A stretch of DNA of 64,000 nucleotides from Jiella mangrovi (lineage in GTDB: Bacteria; Pseudomonadota; Alphaproteobacteria; Rhizobiales; Rhizobiaceae), in NCBI RefSeq assembly GCF_017815135.1, contig NZ_JAGJCF010000010.1, positions 62,001 through 126,000 of the forward strand, read 5' to 3'. The position numbers and the translations under genes are program-made. Shown piece by piece: positions 33,938-42,546 of the stretch. Numbering within the stretch: the first letter of the stretch is position 1; the number at the start of each line of letters is the position of its first letter. The notes beneath the pieces were generated by a model. The model did not search any database. It saw only the letters and a list, made by a program, of their open reading frames with translations, and had not been told where the DNA came from.

Positions 33938-34004
33938 CGCCGTGACGGGCCGATCCCGTCGCCCTCAGATGGCGGTCGGCGATTGACGGGGTAACGCGAC
34001 GGTC

Positions 34005-34035
34005 GCGGCCGGCGGGCTAGCCGGCGGCCGCTTTT
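34005..34035 (+). terminator. Rho-independent terminator after fdxA
   Basis: A GC-rich 10-bp stem with one mismatch (GCGGCCGGCGG / CCGGCGGCCGC) is followed by TTTT. It separates fdxA from carD. Confidence 0.75.
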
Positions 34036-34461
34036 GTCGGCCTATTCTCGGGGCGTGGTTAAGATCACGCGTGTCGTCAGCAGCCGAGTCGTCCGGAATA
34101 CGGGCGATTCGCTCGCTGCAATGCAAACATGCGACATCCCCCCGAAATCCTTGAATTTTCCGGCGGATTATTGTAAGCTGTCAAATACAGTCGGGTGCTA
34201 CGGCACTGCAACGCCCATCTCCATGCTGGGAAGGAGCGTTATTCCGAAAGGATGTTTCCCCCGCGCAGCCTCAGTCGGCGGTTCTTCGAGCGAACCGATC
34301 GTTGCGACGTTGCCTGCGTCAAGCCGGGAAGCTTCGTGCCGTCGCACGACTGCGATCTGTCGATCCTTCTGGAGGGATCGTCGCAAACCGGTGACCCTCG
34401 AGCCACCGCCCGTGTCTAGCGGCTGTTTCGGCCCGGCACAACAGGGAGTTAGAAAAAGCGT
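34036..34461 (+). other. Long non-coding leader upstream of carD
   Basis: 426 bp with a plausible sigma-70-like promoter near its start (TTGAAT at 34151, 17-nt spacer, TAAGCT at 34174). That would give carD a 5' leader of about 270 nt. A 55-codon frame starts at ATG 34252 and ends at 34419, but its ribosome site is poorly placed and I do not call it a gene. I see no known riboswitch. Confidence 0.45.
34151..34179 (+). promoter_or_regulatory. Candidate housekeeping promoter of carD
   Basis: TTGAAT, a 17-nt spacer and TAAGCT fit the sigma-70 consensus loosely, in a locally AT-rich stretch 280 bp before the carD ATG. Only pattern evidence is available. Confidence 0.35.
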
Positions 34462-35073
34462 ATGAGCAGTCCCAAGAAGGCAACGGCAAGCCAGGGTTTC
34501 AAGACTGGCGAGAGCATCGTCTACCCGGCACATGGTGTTGGCGAGATCGTCGCGATCGAGGAGCAGGTGGTTGCGGGCATGACGCTCGAGCTGTTCGTCA
34601 TCGACTTCGAAAAAGACAAAATGCGACTGAAGGTCCCGGTTGCCAAGGCGAAATCCGTCGGCATGCGCAAGCTCTCGGAGACCGATTTCGTCGAGCGTTC
34701 GCTGAAGGTTGTCCAGGGCCGTGCGCGCGTGAAGAAGACCATGTGGAGCCGCCGCGCGCAGGAATACGACGCCAAGATCAACTCCGGCGACCTGATCCAG
34801 ATCGCCGAGGTGGTTCGCGATCTGTATCGCGCCGAAAGCCAGCCCGAGCAGTCCTATTCAGAGCGTCAGCTCTACGAGGCGGCCCTCGGCCGGATGGCGC
34901 GGGAACTCGCCGCCGTCAACGAGGTCTCCGAGACCGAGGCCGTGCAGCTGATCGAGGTCAACCTGAACAAGGGGCCGAAGCGCGGACCGAAGGGCGCGGA
35001 GGCTGATGAGGCCGACGACGGCGATGAGGCCGAGGAGGCGACGACCGCCACGACCCAGGAAGAGGCCGCCTGA
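34462..35073 (+). CDS. carD: CarD-family transcriptional regulator
   Basis: 203 residues. The RNA-polymerase-binding domain is GFKTGESIVYPAHGVGEIVAIEEQ, and the C-terminal helical DNA-binding domain includes WSRRAQEYDAKINSGDLIQIAEVVRDLYR and YSERQLYEAALGRMARELAAV. An acidic tail of about 30 residues ends the protein. CarD binds the RNA polymerase beta subunit and stabilises open complexes, mainly at rRNA promoters. AGGGAG lies upstream of the ATG. Genes fdxA and rpoH flank it, each behind a terminator. Confidence 0.95.
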   Translation: MSSPKKATASQGFKTGESIVYPAHGVGEIVAIEEQVVAGMTLELFVIDFEKDKMRLKVPVAKAKSVGMRKLSETDFVERSLKVVQGRARVKKTMWSRRAQEYDAKINSGDLIQIAEVVRDLYRAESQPEQSYSERQLYEAALGRMARELAAVNEVSETEAVQLIEVNLNKGPKRGPKGAEADEADDGDEAEEATTATTQEEAA

Positions 35074-35168
35074 GCTTCTGGCCGGTCCCGGTCCGAGGCC
35101 GCTGAGCGCTGTTCGGCGGATCCGGCGGGGTGAAGGCGCCGGTACGAGAATCCGGGATGCGAAATCGA

Positions 35169-35203
35169 GACCGGCCGCTTTCGAAGCGGCCGGTCTTTTT
35201 TTT
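35169..35203 (+). terminator. Rho-independent terminator after carD
   Basis: A perfect 12-bp stem (GACCGGCCGCTT / AAGCGGCCGGTC) with loop TCG is followed by eight T. It is the strongest terminator in the window. Confidence 0.95.
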
Positions 35204-35306
35204 GTCGTGCGGTAATGTTACAAACATTGAAGAAAGCGTTATCGCAATGAAACGCTTGCCTTTTCCCCCTCCCTCCCTACATCGCTCCAAAAAGTTTTCC
35301 GTTTGT

Positions 35307-35331
35307 GGAACGTTTGGAAGCCGTCCGCGTT
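35307..35331 (+). promoter_or_regulatory. EcfG (RpoE2)-type promoter of rpoH
   Basis: GGAAC (35307-35311), exactly 16 nt, then CGTT (35328-35331) is a perfect match to the alphaproteobacterial general stress promoter GGAAC-N16/17-CGTT. It lies 75 bp before the rpoH start. In Sinorhizobium meliloti rpoH2 is known to be transcribed by RpoE2 from such a promoter. Confidence 0.82.
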
Positions 35332-35405
35332 ATTCCGGAACCCGGAGCGTGTGTCCCCCACACGCCAGAGGCATCAAAAGCCGTTCTGACCGACCGGAGG
35401 GTCCT

Positions 35406-36272
35406 ATGAAATCTCAGTCTGCTCGTCGCACCATGATCCGCGCCGCGATGGCCGCACCCTATCTGCAGAGGGAAGAGGAGTACGATCTCGCCGTGCGCTG
35501 GAAGGAGCAGGGCGATCAGGAAGCCCTGCACAAGATCACCTCCGCCCATATGCGTCTCGTGATTTCCATGGCCTCGAAATTCCGGCATTTCGGTTTGGCG
35601 ATGAGCGACCTGATCCAGGAGGGCCATGTCGGGCTTCTCGAAGCCGCCGCCCGGTTCGAGCCGGAGCGCGAGGTGCGCTTCTCCACTTACGCCACCTGGT
35701 GGATCCGGGCCTCCATCCAGGACTACATCCTGCGCAACTGGTCGATCGTGCGCGGCGGCACCTCTTCGGCTCAAAAAGCTCTGTTCTTCAATCTGCGCCG
35801 TCTGCGCGCCCGGCTCAGCCAGGGCTCCGAGAGCCTTTCCGGCACGGCGATGTATCGCGAGATCGCGACAGCCCTGAAGGTTTCCGAAGGTGATGTCGCG
35901 CTGATGGATTCGCGTCTGTCCGGTCCCGATTCTTCGCTGAACGCGCCGCTCATCGAAGATGAATCCGGCTCGGCAGATCGCCAGGACTTCCTCGTTTCCG
36001 ACGCGCCGCTGCCCGATGAGATGGTCTCGACCTCCATCGACGACGAGCGCCGCGTCACCTGGCTGAAAAGCGCGCTCGACGTTCTGTCCGAGCGCGAACT
36101 CAAGATCATCCGCGAACGCCGGCTCCAGGACGACGGCGCGACGCTGGAAGCGCTCGGCACCAAGCTCGGCATTTCCAAGGAGCGCGTCCGCCAGATCGAG
36201 ACCCGGGCACTGGAGAAGCTGCGCATCGCGCTGCTCGAGACCAATGCCGACCGCGCGGCTTATGTCGCCTGA
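35406..36272 (+). CDS. rpoH: RNA polymerase heat-shock sigma factor, RpoH2 type
   Basis: 288 residues. Region 2 is visible (AHMRLVISMASKFRHFGLAMSDLIQEGHVGLLEAAARFEP, then FSTYATWWIRASIQDYIL), the RpoH box reads QKALFFNLRRLR, and region 4 reads LGTKLGISKERVRQIETRALEKLR. ATG 35406 has GGAGG 6 nt upstream. Together with the EcfG-type promoter this suggests the stress-controlled RpoH2 paralogue rather than the main heat-shock RpoH1. It would direct genes for oxidative and envelope stress. Confidence 0.95.
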   Translation: MKSQSARRTMIRAAMAAPYLQREEEYDLAVRWKEQGDQEALHKITSAHMRLVISMASKFRHFGLAMSDLIQEGHVGLLEAAARFEPEREVRFSTYATWWIRASIQDYILRNWSIVRGGTSSAQKALFFNLRRLRARLSQGSESLSGTAMYREIATALKVSEGDVALMDSRLSGPDSSLNAPLIEDESGSADRQDFLVSDAPLPDEMVSTSIDDERRVTWLKSALDVLSERELKIIRERRLQDDGATLEALGTKLGISKERVRQIETRALEKLRIALLETNADRAAYVA

Positions 36273-36301
36273 ATGAGCTGATCTGACCTATCCGATTGCG
36301 C

Positions 36302-36339
36302 AAAAGGCGGGGCGTTCGGCATCGAACGCCCCGCCTTTT
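36302..36339. terminator. Bidirectional terminator between rpoH and the M48 protease gene
   Basis: A 17-bp perfect stem (AAAAGGCGGGGCGTTCG / CGAACGCCCCGCCTTTT) with loop GCAT carries A and T runs at its ends, so it serves both convergent genes. Confidence 0.92.
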
Positions 36340-36517
36340 GTTTGGATCACTGCCGACCGCCTCGGTCGTCTCGCGCCGGGCGATGTCACCGATCTCACCG
36401 TCAAGCTCGTCCTCCTCGTCCTCGCTCCATCTCGGGCATAGAGGGCCGATGGGTGGCTATGAGCGACGCCATGCCGGGAGGAGAATTGCCGCGTCTCGAG
36501 GGGCGCCGCGCCGGCGG

Positions 36518-38053
36518 CTATTCCGCGACGATCTTGTATTTCTCGCCGCTTTTCACGGCGTCGTCGGGGCCGAGCTCGTTCAGGAGGCGGAACATGCCCT
36601 CCTTGCCCTCGACGCCCATCATCCGGGACGAGAGCGTGTCGGCGGTGTCGCCCGGGCGCGCCTGGACGATGCGGATGCGCAAGGGCTTCAGCTCCGCCTT
36701 TTCCTGCGCCGAAAGCTGGTGGAACGTATCGGCGGTCTGCGAGGCGATCTGGCTGGCGTTCACGGAGGATTTCGCCGGAACGGCCGTCAGGAAACGATAG
36801 ACCTGGCCGCCAAGGCGCACGACCGTGACGTCGAAATTGTATTCGCCGCCCCGCGCTTTGGCCGACACCGCTTCGAGGCCATGGATCTGGCGCTGGCGCA
36901 CACTGCCGGGCTCGAGCCCGCCGATCCATCCCGAATTGACGTATTCGACGAGGCTGCGGTTCTGCGGCAGCGCCACGCCGTCGAAGCGGATCGCCGTGTC
37001 GTCCGGCCCGGTCGCCATGACCGCCTCGGCGGTGTTGTCGAGGGAAAAGCCCTTGGGCACGGTGAAGGTGATGCCGAGGCCGGGATGCAGGAAGGTGCGC
37101 TCTCGCACATAGCCCTCGACCGCCGAATCGCCGAACAGCATCCCGTCGATGCCCGCGAGATAGCGGTCGCGATCACGCTTGCCGGTGCCGGGAGGGCCCT
37201 CGGTGCGCGCCAGCCGCTCGGCCAGCTCGATCCGCTGCGGCGCAGAGGGATGCGAGGCGAGGAAATCGAGATTGGGGTTCGACGCCTGAAAGGCGTTGCG
37301 CATCTTCGAATAGGCGTCCATCGCCCGCAGGAACCGCGCGGCCGCGAATGGATCGTAGCCGGCCCGCGCGACATGCTTGATGCCGAGAGCGTCCGCCTGG
37401 AGTTCCTGCTGCCGGGAGAACTGGGCCAGGCTGAGCTTGCCCTTGGCCAGCGCGATCTGCCCGGCCGATTCGTTGTCCAGCACTTCCGAGACGACGCGGC
37501 TCGCAAGCTCCGCCGCCTGTTCGCGCTGCTGTCGCTGGATGCCGTGATTGGCGGTGATGTGTCCCATCTCGTGGCCGATCACCGCCGCCACCTCCGACGA
37601 ATCGTTGGCAAGAGCGAGAAGGCCGCGCGTGATGTAGACATAGCCGCCCGGCAGGGCGAAGGCGTTGATGTTGGGCGAGTTCAGAATCGTGATGCGGTAG
37701 GCCCGGTTCGGATCGTCGGTCGCCGCCGCCAGCCTGCCGACGATGCCGGCCAGGGTCTGCTCGAGCTTGGGGTCTGAATAGGCCCCGCCATAGGCCGCGA
37801 GGATCTTCGGATGCTGGGTGCGGCCGATGACCGACTGGGGGTCGCCCTCCTGCGCGGTCTCGAAGGTGATCGGCTGACGCGTGGAGGTATAGCCCGCCTG
37901 CAGGCTCTCGGTCTTTTCGTTGGGGCCGAGATTGTCCAGGCCGGCCTCGATGGTCGTGCAGCCGGACGCGATGGCGAGCACAGCCAAGGCGGCAAGTCGC
38001 AGGAGCGCCCGCAGATTCTGCCCGATCGTCATGTTATGCCGTGATGCTGTCAT
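36518..38053 (-). CDS. M48-family metalloprotease lipoprotein
   Basis: 511 residues. Residues about 8-32 are hydrophobic and end in LAIASGC, a lipobox. The M48 zinc motif is GHEMGHITANHG (His161, Glu162, His165), with downstream ELQADALGI supplying the third ligand, as in BepA/LoiP-type proteases that maintain outer-membrane proteins. The C-terminal 200 residues include a beta-rich domain and a LysM-like end (RPGDTADTLSSRM...LNELGP). ATG 38053 is used; 38032 is an alternative. Confidence 0.9.
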   Translation of the reverse strand: MTASRHNMTIGQNLRALLRLAALAVLAIASGCTTIEAGLDNLGPNEKTESLQAGYTSTRQPITFETAQEGDPQSVIGRTQHPKILAAYGGAYSDPKLEQTLAGIVGRLAAATDDPNRAYRITILNSPNINAFALPGGYVYITRGLLALANDSSEVAAVIGHEMGHITANHGIQRQQREQAAELASRVVSEVLDNESAGQIALAKGKLSLAQFSRQQELQADALGIKHVARAGYDPFAAARFLRAMDAYSKMRNAFQASNPNLDFLASHPSAPQRIELAERLARTEGPPGTGKRDRDRYLAGIDGMLFGDSAVEGYVRERTFLHPGLGITFTVPKGFSLDNTAEAVMATGPDDTAIRFDGVALPQNRSLVEYVNSGWIGGLEPGSVRQRQIHGLEAVSAKARGGEYNFDVTVVRLGGQVYRFLTAVPAKSSVNASQIASQTADTFHQLSAQEKAELKPLRIRIVQARPGDTADTLSSRMMGVEGKEGMFRLLNELGPDDAVKSGEKYKIVAE

Positions 38054-38237
38054 CGACGCGATTGACGCCTCGTCCGTCCCGACCGCGACTGCAAATTCGC
38101 CGCACTGCTTCTTGCAACTAAACGAATCGGCCGCCTCCACGAAAGCGCGGAAAGGCAACATGGCCAAACAATTCGCGGAAAGGAATCCCCTCGCTTCCCT
38201 CGACTTGGCAGTAGAGAAGAATTCCGCCGGAAATGCG

Positions 38238-39020
38238 TCACACATTTTCTCCCGGCAAGCCGAGATAACGTGAGACGCGGGCGTCCGCACCGCCAGACAA
38301 CATCTGCCTCGCCGGTCCGATCGCCACGATCTCGCCCTGCTCGAGATAGGCGACGCGATCGGCATGGGTGGCGGCATCCTCCGGGTGATGCGTCACCATG
38401 ACGACGGTCTTCGGCATGCCGCCGCCGCGCCGGCGCAGCTCGGCCAGGAGTTTCAGCATGTCGGCGCGCAGGGCCGGGCCGAGGGCCGCAAAGGGCTCGT
38501 CGAGCAGGATCAGCGGCTGTTCGCGCAGAAAGGCCCGGGCCAGCGCCACCCGCTGGCGCTCCCCGCCGGACATCTCGGACGGCAGCCTTTTGCCGTAGCC
38601 CTCAAGGCCGACGGATGCGAGTGCTGCCTCCACCGCGCGCCGATCGGCTTTCGAGATCCACAGGCGCGGCGAGATGCCGAGCGCGACGTTGCGGAAGGCG
38701 TCGAGGCCGGGAAACAGGTTGTTTTCCTGAAACAGCATCGAGAGCGGCCGCTCGGCGGGCGCAAGCTCTGTGACGTCGCTGCCGGCGATCCGGACCTGAC
38801 CGGACGCCGGCCTCAGAAACCCGGCGACGAGATCGAGCAGCGTCGATTTGCCGGCTCCGCTCGGCCCGATGAGAGCGAGCCACTCGCCGGCTGAGACCCG
38901 AAGATCGAAATCCATCCGCGTCTCACCATGGGCGAACCGCACTCCGTCGAGAAGGAGCGCGGGCTCGCAGCCGTCATTTCGCGGCATCCCGCCATCCATT
39001 TCCTGCGCCGCCATCGTCAC
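38238..39020 (-). CDS. thiQ: Thiamine ABC transporter ATP-binding protein
   Basis: 260 residues. Walker A is GPSGAGKSTLL, the signature is MSGGERQR and Walker B is LILLDEPFAAL; the sequence ends in a short accessory part (SRYLGLPGENV). The neighbours thiP and thiB and the TPP riboswitch show its role in thiamine or thiamine phosphate import. Start GTG 39020 overlaps the thiP stop (GTGA) and has AAAGGA 9 nt upstream; ATG 39014 is the alternative. Confidence 0.93.
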   Translation of the reverse strand: MTMAAQEMDGGMPRNDGCEPALLLDGVRFAHGETRMDFDLRVSAGEWLALIGPSGAGKSTLLDLVAGFLRPASGQVRIAGSDVTELAPAERPLSMLFQENNLFPGLDAFRNVALGISPRLWISKADRRAVEAALASVGLEGYGKRLPSEMSGGERQRVALARAFLREQPLILLDEPFAALGPALRADMLKLLAELRRRGGGMPKTVVMVTHHPEDAATHADRVAYLEQGEIVAIGPARQMLSGGADARVSRYLGLPGENV

Positions 39021-40642
39021 GCTGCCACGTCCTTTCGATGCGCAAATCCGCGTTCGACGGTCGCCATCACGCAGACGGCGATCAGGCCGAGAATGAGGGC
39101 GAGGCCGGCGGCGTCGGCTGTCCGGTAGCTGCCCATGCGCTGGAGCAGGAGATAGGGCAGGGTGACGAAGTCGTTCGAGCCGTAAAGCGCGATCGCGCCA
39201 AGATCGCCGAAGGACAGCGCCGCGGCGAAGGCAAAGGCAAGCGCCAGCGGCCGGCGCATGGCCGGCCAGTCGACGAAGGCGAGACGGGCAAAGCCCGTGA
39301 GGCCGACGCTCTCGGTGAGCTTTCCAGTGTCGGCATTGGCCTGCCGAAGCGCCGGGCCGACGATCCGCACGATGAACGGCATTGCCATCACCGCATTGGT
39401 CGCCACCACGACATAGGGGCCGGCAGCCAGAACGTCGGTGACCTGGCGCAGCGCCAGGAACCAGCCTGCGCCGACGATCACCGGCGAGACGACGAGAACG
39501 AGGCTCGTCGCGGTTTCGAGCGAGATCCGGATGAAACGGCGAAGAACGCCTGGCCGCTTGGCATGGGCGAGCGCTTCGATCGCGAGGAGAACGAGAACCG
39601 AGACGAAGAGGGAAAGGCTGGCCGCGGCGAGCGAGACGCCAAGGCTCGTCAATGCGGCGCGCTGGACCGCGCCTTCCGTGACGAGGCGCGGCAGATCGGC
39701 GGCAAGGCCGGACAGGACGATGGCGATGAAGGGCGCCGCGACGAACAGCGTTCCCAAGGTAACGAGTGCGGTATCGAGGCTGCCGCGAACGTGGCTTTTG
39801 ACATCGAAGCGCCGGGACTTTCCACCGAGGCCGAAGCCGCCGGCCGGATCGCGGCCGAGAAGAAGCGTTGCCAGAAGGACGAGTGTCGTCAGGACGATCT
39901 GGATCACCGACAGGCCGATCGCCCGGGCCGGATCGAAATCGTAGCGCAGCGCCTGATAGACCGCGACCTCCAGCGTCGTCGCCGCCGGCCCGCCGCCGAG
40001 GACGAGGACGATGGTGAAGCTCGTCACGCACAGCATGAAGATCAGCGCCGCAGCGCCCGGAAGCGTCTGCCGCAATGCCGGCCACTCGACGAGGCGAAAG
40101 ACCGTGAGCGGCGGCAGCGCCAGCTGGCCGCAGAGCTTCCAGCTTTCGGCCGGCACCCGGTCGAGGGCGGCGACGATGAGCCTTGCGGCAAGCGGCATGT
40201 TGAAGAAGACATGGGCGATGAGGATGCCGGTGAGACCATAGACCTCAAGACGCCCGAAGCCGATGCTCGCAAGGGCGCGGGAGACGACGCCGTTCTGGCC
40301 CCAGATCGTGATGATCGCCAGGGCGCCGACGAGGACCGGCAGCGCCTGGGGGAGCAGAAACAGACGCAGGATCAGCGGCTTGCCGAAAAACCGCGCACGA
40401 TGCAGCGCCAGCGCGAAGGGGATCGCGATGAGAACCGACAGAAGCGTCGAGAGCCCGGCCTGAAGAAGCGTGAAGCCGAGAATCGCGCGGACATAGGCAT
40501 CGCCGAGAAGGTCGGCGAAATCCGGCGCTTGGTCGCCGGCACCAAGCAGCACGACGAAGCCGCCGAGGAGAAAGGCGATCGCGAGAATGGCCGCGGCGAT
40601 GCCCGCGCCGATGCGAATGCTGCGGTCGGTGCTGGTGTTCAT
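39017..40642 (-). CDS. thiP: Thiamine ABC transporter permease
   Basis: 541 residues with about twelve membrane helices in two fused halves, each ending in an EAA-type loop (LPPLTVFRLVEWPALRQTLPGAAALIF and GLTGFARLAFVDWPAMRRPLALAFAFA). This fused two-domain permease is the ThiP arrangement. It forms the membrane channel with two ThiQ subunits. The gap to thiB holds a long palindromic repeat, unusual inside an operon. Confidence 0.93.
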   Translation of the reverse strand: MNTSTDRSIRIGAGIAAAILAIAFLLGGFVVLLGAGDQAPDFADLLGDAYVRAILGFTLLQAGLSTLLSVLIAIPFALALHRARFFGKPLILRLFLLPQALPVLVGALAIITIWGQNGVVSRALASIGFGRLEVYGLTGILIAHVFFNMPLAARLIVAALDRVPAESWKLCGQLALPPLTVFRLVEWPALRQTLPGAAALIFMLCVTSFTIVLVLGGGPAATTLEVAVYQALRYDFDPARAIGLSVIQIVLTTLVLLATLLLGRDPAGGFGLGGKSRRFDVKSHVRGSLDTALVTLGTLFVAAPFIAIVLSGLAADLPRLVTEGAVQRAALTSLGVSLAAASLSLFVSVLVLLAIEALAHAKRPGVLRRFIRISLETATSLVLVVSPVIVGAGWFLALRQVTDVLAAGPYVVVATNAVMAMPFIVRIVGPALRQANADTGKLTESVGLTGFARLAFVDWPAMRRPLALAFAFAAALSFGDLGAIALYGSNDFVTLPYLLLQRMGSYRTADAAGLALILGLIAVCVMATVERGFAHRKDVAA

Positions 40643-40681
40643 GGGAGGCTGGAGGGCGTTGAGGATGTGCTGGCGTGAGGG

Positions 40682-40845
40682 ACCCCCCTCTGCCTGCCGG
40701 CATCTCCCCCACAAGGGGGGAGATCGATAATCGGAATGGCCCCAGCCTTCCTCGTCGTCTGATCGTTCAAGGTTTGGCGGGCAGCGTCGAACGAGTTGCG
40801 ATCTCCCCCCTTGTGGGGGAGATGTCCGGCAGGACAGAGGGGGGC
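40682..40845. repeat. Long inverted repeat between thiB and thiP
   Basis: The left arm (CCCCTCTGCCTGCCGGCATC..., with CTCCCCCACAAGGGGGGAG) and the right arm (CTCCCCCCTTGTGGGGGAG... TCCGGCAGGACAGAGGGGGG) are reverse complements over about 43 bp, separated by about 75 bp. Each arm also holds an internal palindrome. This matches palindromic intergenic repeat families of rhizobia. Confidence 0.8.
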
Positions 40846-40895
40846 ACGCCGCCGCGACGTATCGGCCGCCCAAAGTTGCAGCATCATGCCCGAAG

Positions 40896-41966
40896 TCACC
40901 GCGCCCCGACCGCCTGCAGCCATTCGTCGGTCCAGGCGCGGCGGTTCTTGGCCACAGTCTCCGCATCGATCAGAAGCGGCTTGTCCACCTTCACGAGATT
41001 GGAGAACGCCTCCGGCAAGTCGACGTCGTCGCGAACCGGCAGCGTCCAGTTGGTGGTGGGCAGAACCTCCTGCGCCTGCTTGGACACCAGGAACGACAGA
41101 AACTTTCGCGCAAGCGCCTGATGCTGCGAGCCCTTGAGAATGCCCGCCACCTCGATCTGCAGATACTGGCCTTCGGCGAAAGCCGCCGCCTGATAGCGAT
41201 CGGTCTTTTCCTCGATCTCGTGATAGGCCGGCGAGGTCGTGTAGGAGAGCACCATCGGCACCTCACCCTTGGTGAACAGGCCATAGGCCTCGCTCCAGCC
41301 GGGGGTGACGGTGAGGATGCGGCGGTTCAGTTGCTTCCACTTGTCGGCCGCCTCCTCGCCATAGACCGCCTTCATCCAGAGCAGGAAGCTCAGTCCCGGC
41401 GTCGAGGTGCGCGGATCCTCGATGACGATCTTCTGCGAGGGGTCGCCGGAGACCAGCTCGTCGAGGCTTTTCGGCGGGTTTTTGACGGTCTCCGTGTCGT
41501 AGACGAAGGCGAGATAGGAATAGTCGTAGGGCACGAAGACAGGGTCGGAAAAGCCGGTCGGCACCGTCAGGTCGGAGGTGTCGACGCCGCTTTCCGTGAA
41601 CATGCCCGTCGCCTTGGCCTCGGGTATGAGGTCAGTGGTGAGACCGAGCGCGACGTCTGCCTTGGTCGACGGTCCCTCGAGCTTCAGCCGGTTGAGGATG
41701 GCGACGCCGTCCTCCAGCCCGACGAAATCGAGCGTGCAGCCGCAGGTCGCTTCGAAGGCCGACTTCAGCTGCGGGCCGGGGCCCCAGTCGGCCGAGAAGC
41801 TGTCATATGTGTAGACGGTGAGGGTGGGCTTTTCGCCAGTTTGCGCGGCAGCGGGCCCGGCCAGCGCGGCAAGGCCGGCGGCCAGAAAGGCGCCGAAGGC
41901 CAGAGATGGCAGCGCTTGGCAGGCGGGCTGCAAAAACATCTCGCGGAGGTGGCGGCGGGCTGGCAT
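40896..41966 (-). CDS. thiB: Thiamine ABC transporter substrate-binding protein
   Basis: 356 residues with a signal peptide (about 15-42, ending GPAAAQ). The mature protein matches ThiB/TbpA: LTVYTYDSFSADWGPGPQLKSAFEATCGCTL, DVALGLTTDLI, FVPYDYSYLAFVYD, and GWSEAYGLFTKGEVPMVLSYTTSPAYH. It captures thiamine in the periplasm for ThiPQ. ATG 41966 or ATG 41939 may be the start; the second also gives a good signal peptide. A TPP riboswitch lies just upstream. Confidence 0.93.
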   Translation of the reverse strand: MPARRHLREMFLQPACQALPSLAFGAFLAAGLAALAGPAAAQTGEKPTLTVYTYDSFSADWGPGPQLKSAFEATCGCTLDFVGLEDGVAILNRLKLEGPSTKADVALGLTTDLIPEAKATGMFTESGVDTSDLTVPTGFSDPVFVPYDYSYLAFVYDTETVKNPPKSLDELVSGDPSQKIVIEDPRTSTPGLSFLLWMKAVYGEEAADKWKQLNRRILTVTPGWSEAYGLFTKGEVPMVLSYTTSPAYHEIEEKTDRYQAAAFAEGQYLQIEVAGILKGSQHQALARKFLSFLVSKQAQEVLPTTNWTLPVRDDVDLPEAFSNLVKVDKPLLIDAETVAKNRRAWTDEWLQAVGAR

Positions 41967-42030
41967 CGGCGGCGCTTTCGTCTCGCCAGCTTCGGCAAAG
42001 CGCCCGCGTCTCAGGTCTCTCCCGGCCGCG

Positions 42031-42115
42031 CCCGCAATCCCTCCGCCGGCATGATCCGGATCAGGTTCGACGGGTTGGCATCTCGCCTCTCAGCCTTCTC
42101 GGCACCCCGTGTGAG
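42031..42115 (-). ncRNA. TPP riboswitch (THI element) controlling thiBPQ
   Basis: On the minus strand the conserved thi-box order is complete: ACGGGGTGCC, GGCTGAGA, CCAACCCG, CGAACCTGATCCGG, then CATGCCGGCGGAGGGA. Binding of thiamine diphosphate should block expression of the transporter operon starting 65 bp downstream, probably by hiding the ribosome site. Confidence 0.95.
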
Positions 42116-42318
42116 CTCAGCGGGAAGGTAACGGGTGGCGGGATGATTGCAAGGGGTGTGAAATCTTGGAACCCCATTGCTCGCTCCCGTCGTTTTCCGG
42201 ATCCGTCATCGCAAACCCGGTTCCCATCTTGCTGGATGAAGCTCGGCCGGAGCGCTGGCGATGGCGTCGCCGCCGAGTGGTCTTTCCTCCAACACCAACG
42301 GGAGGCATAATACGTCCC

Positions 42319-42546
42319 ATGACAGAGCTTCTCGATCAGGCGATCAGACGCATCCGTGATCTGCCGGCGGAAACGCAGGATGATCTGGCGCGCGTTCTCT
42401 TGAGATTGGCGGGCGAAGATGGGCCAGTTTACGAGTTGACGGACGAAGAAGAGGCGGATCTGAGGCAGGCCGATGGCGAAATTGCCCGCGGCGAGTTTGC
42501 GACGGATGAGGAGGTTGCTGCTGTCCTTTCGAAGCACGCCCTTTGA
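42319..42546 (+). CDS. Probable antitoxin of a ParE/RelE-type module
   Basis: 75 residues: a short helical N-terminus (LLDQAIRRIRDLPAETQDDLARVLLRLAG) and an acidic second half ([38 protein letters not shown]). The ending DLRQADGEIARGEFATDEEV is common in small antitoxins next to ParE. The stop overlaps the toxin start (TTGA), the usual coupling. GGAGG lies 16 nt before the ATG. Confidence 0.82.
   Translation: MTELLDQAIRRIRDLPAETQDDLARVLLRLAGEDGPVYELTDEEEADLRQADGEIARGEFATDEEVAAVLSKHAL

Noticed and set aside
34252-34419. 55-codon frame in the carD leader
   Set aside because: Its ribosome site is badly spaced and no family resemblance is seen. It is mentioned under the leader rather than called as a gene.
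36296-37777. 493-codon plus-strand frame opposite the M48 protease
   Set aside because: The M48 zinc motif and lipobox lie on the other strand. The frame also runs through a bidirectional terminator.
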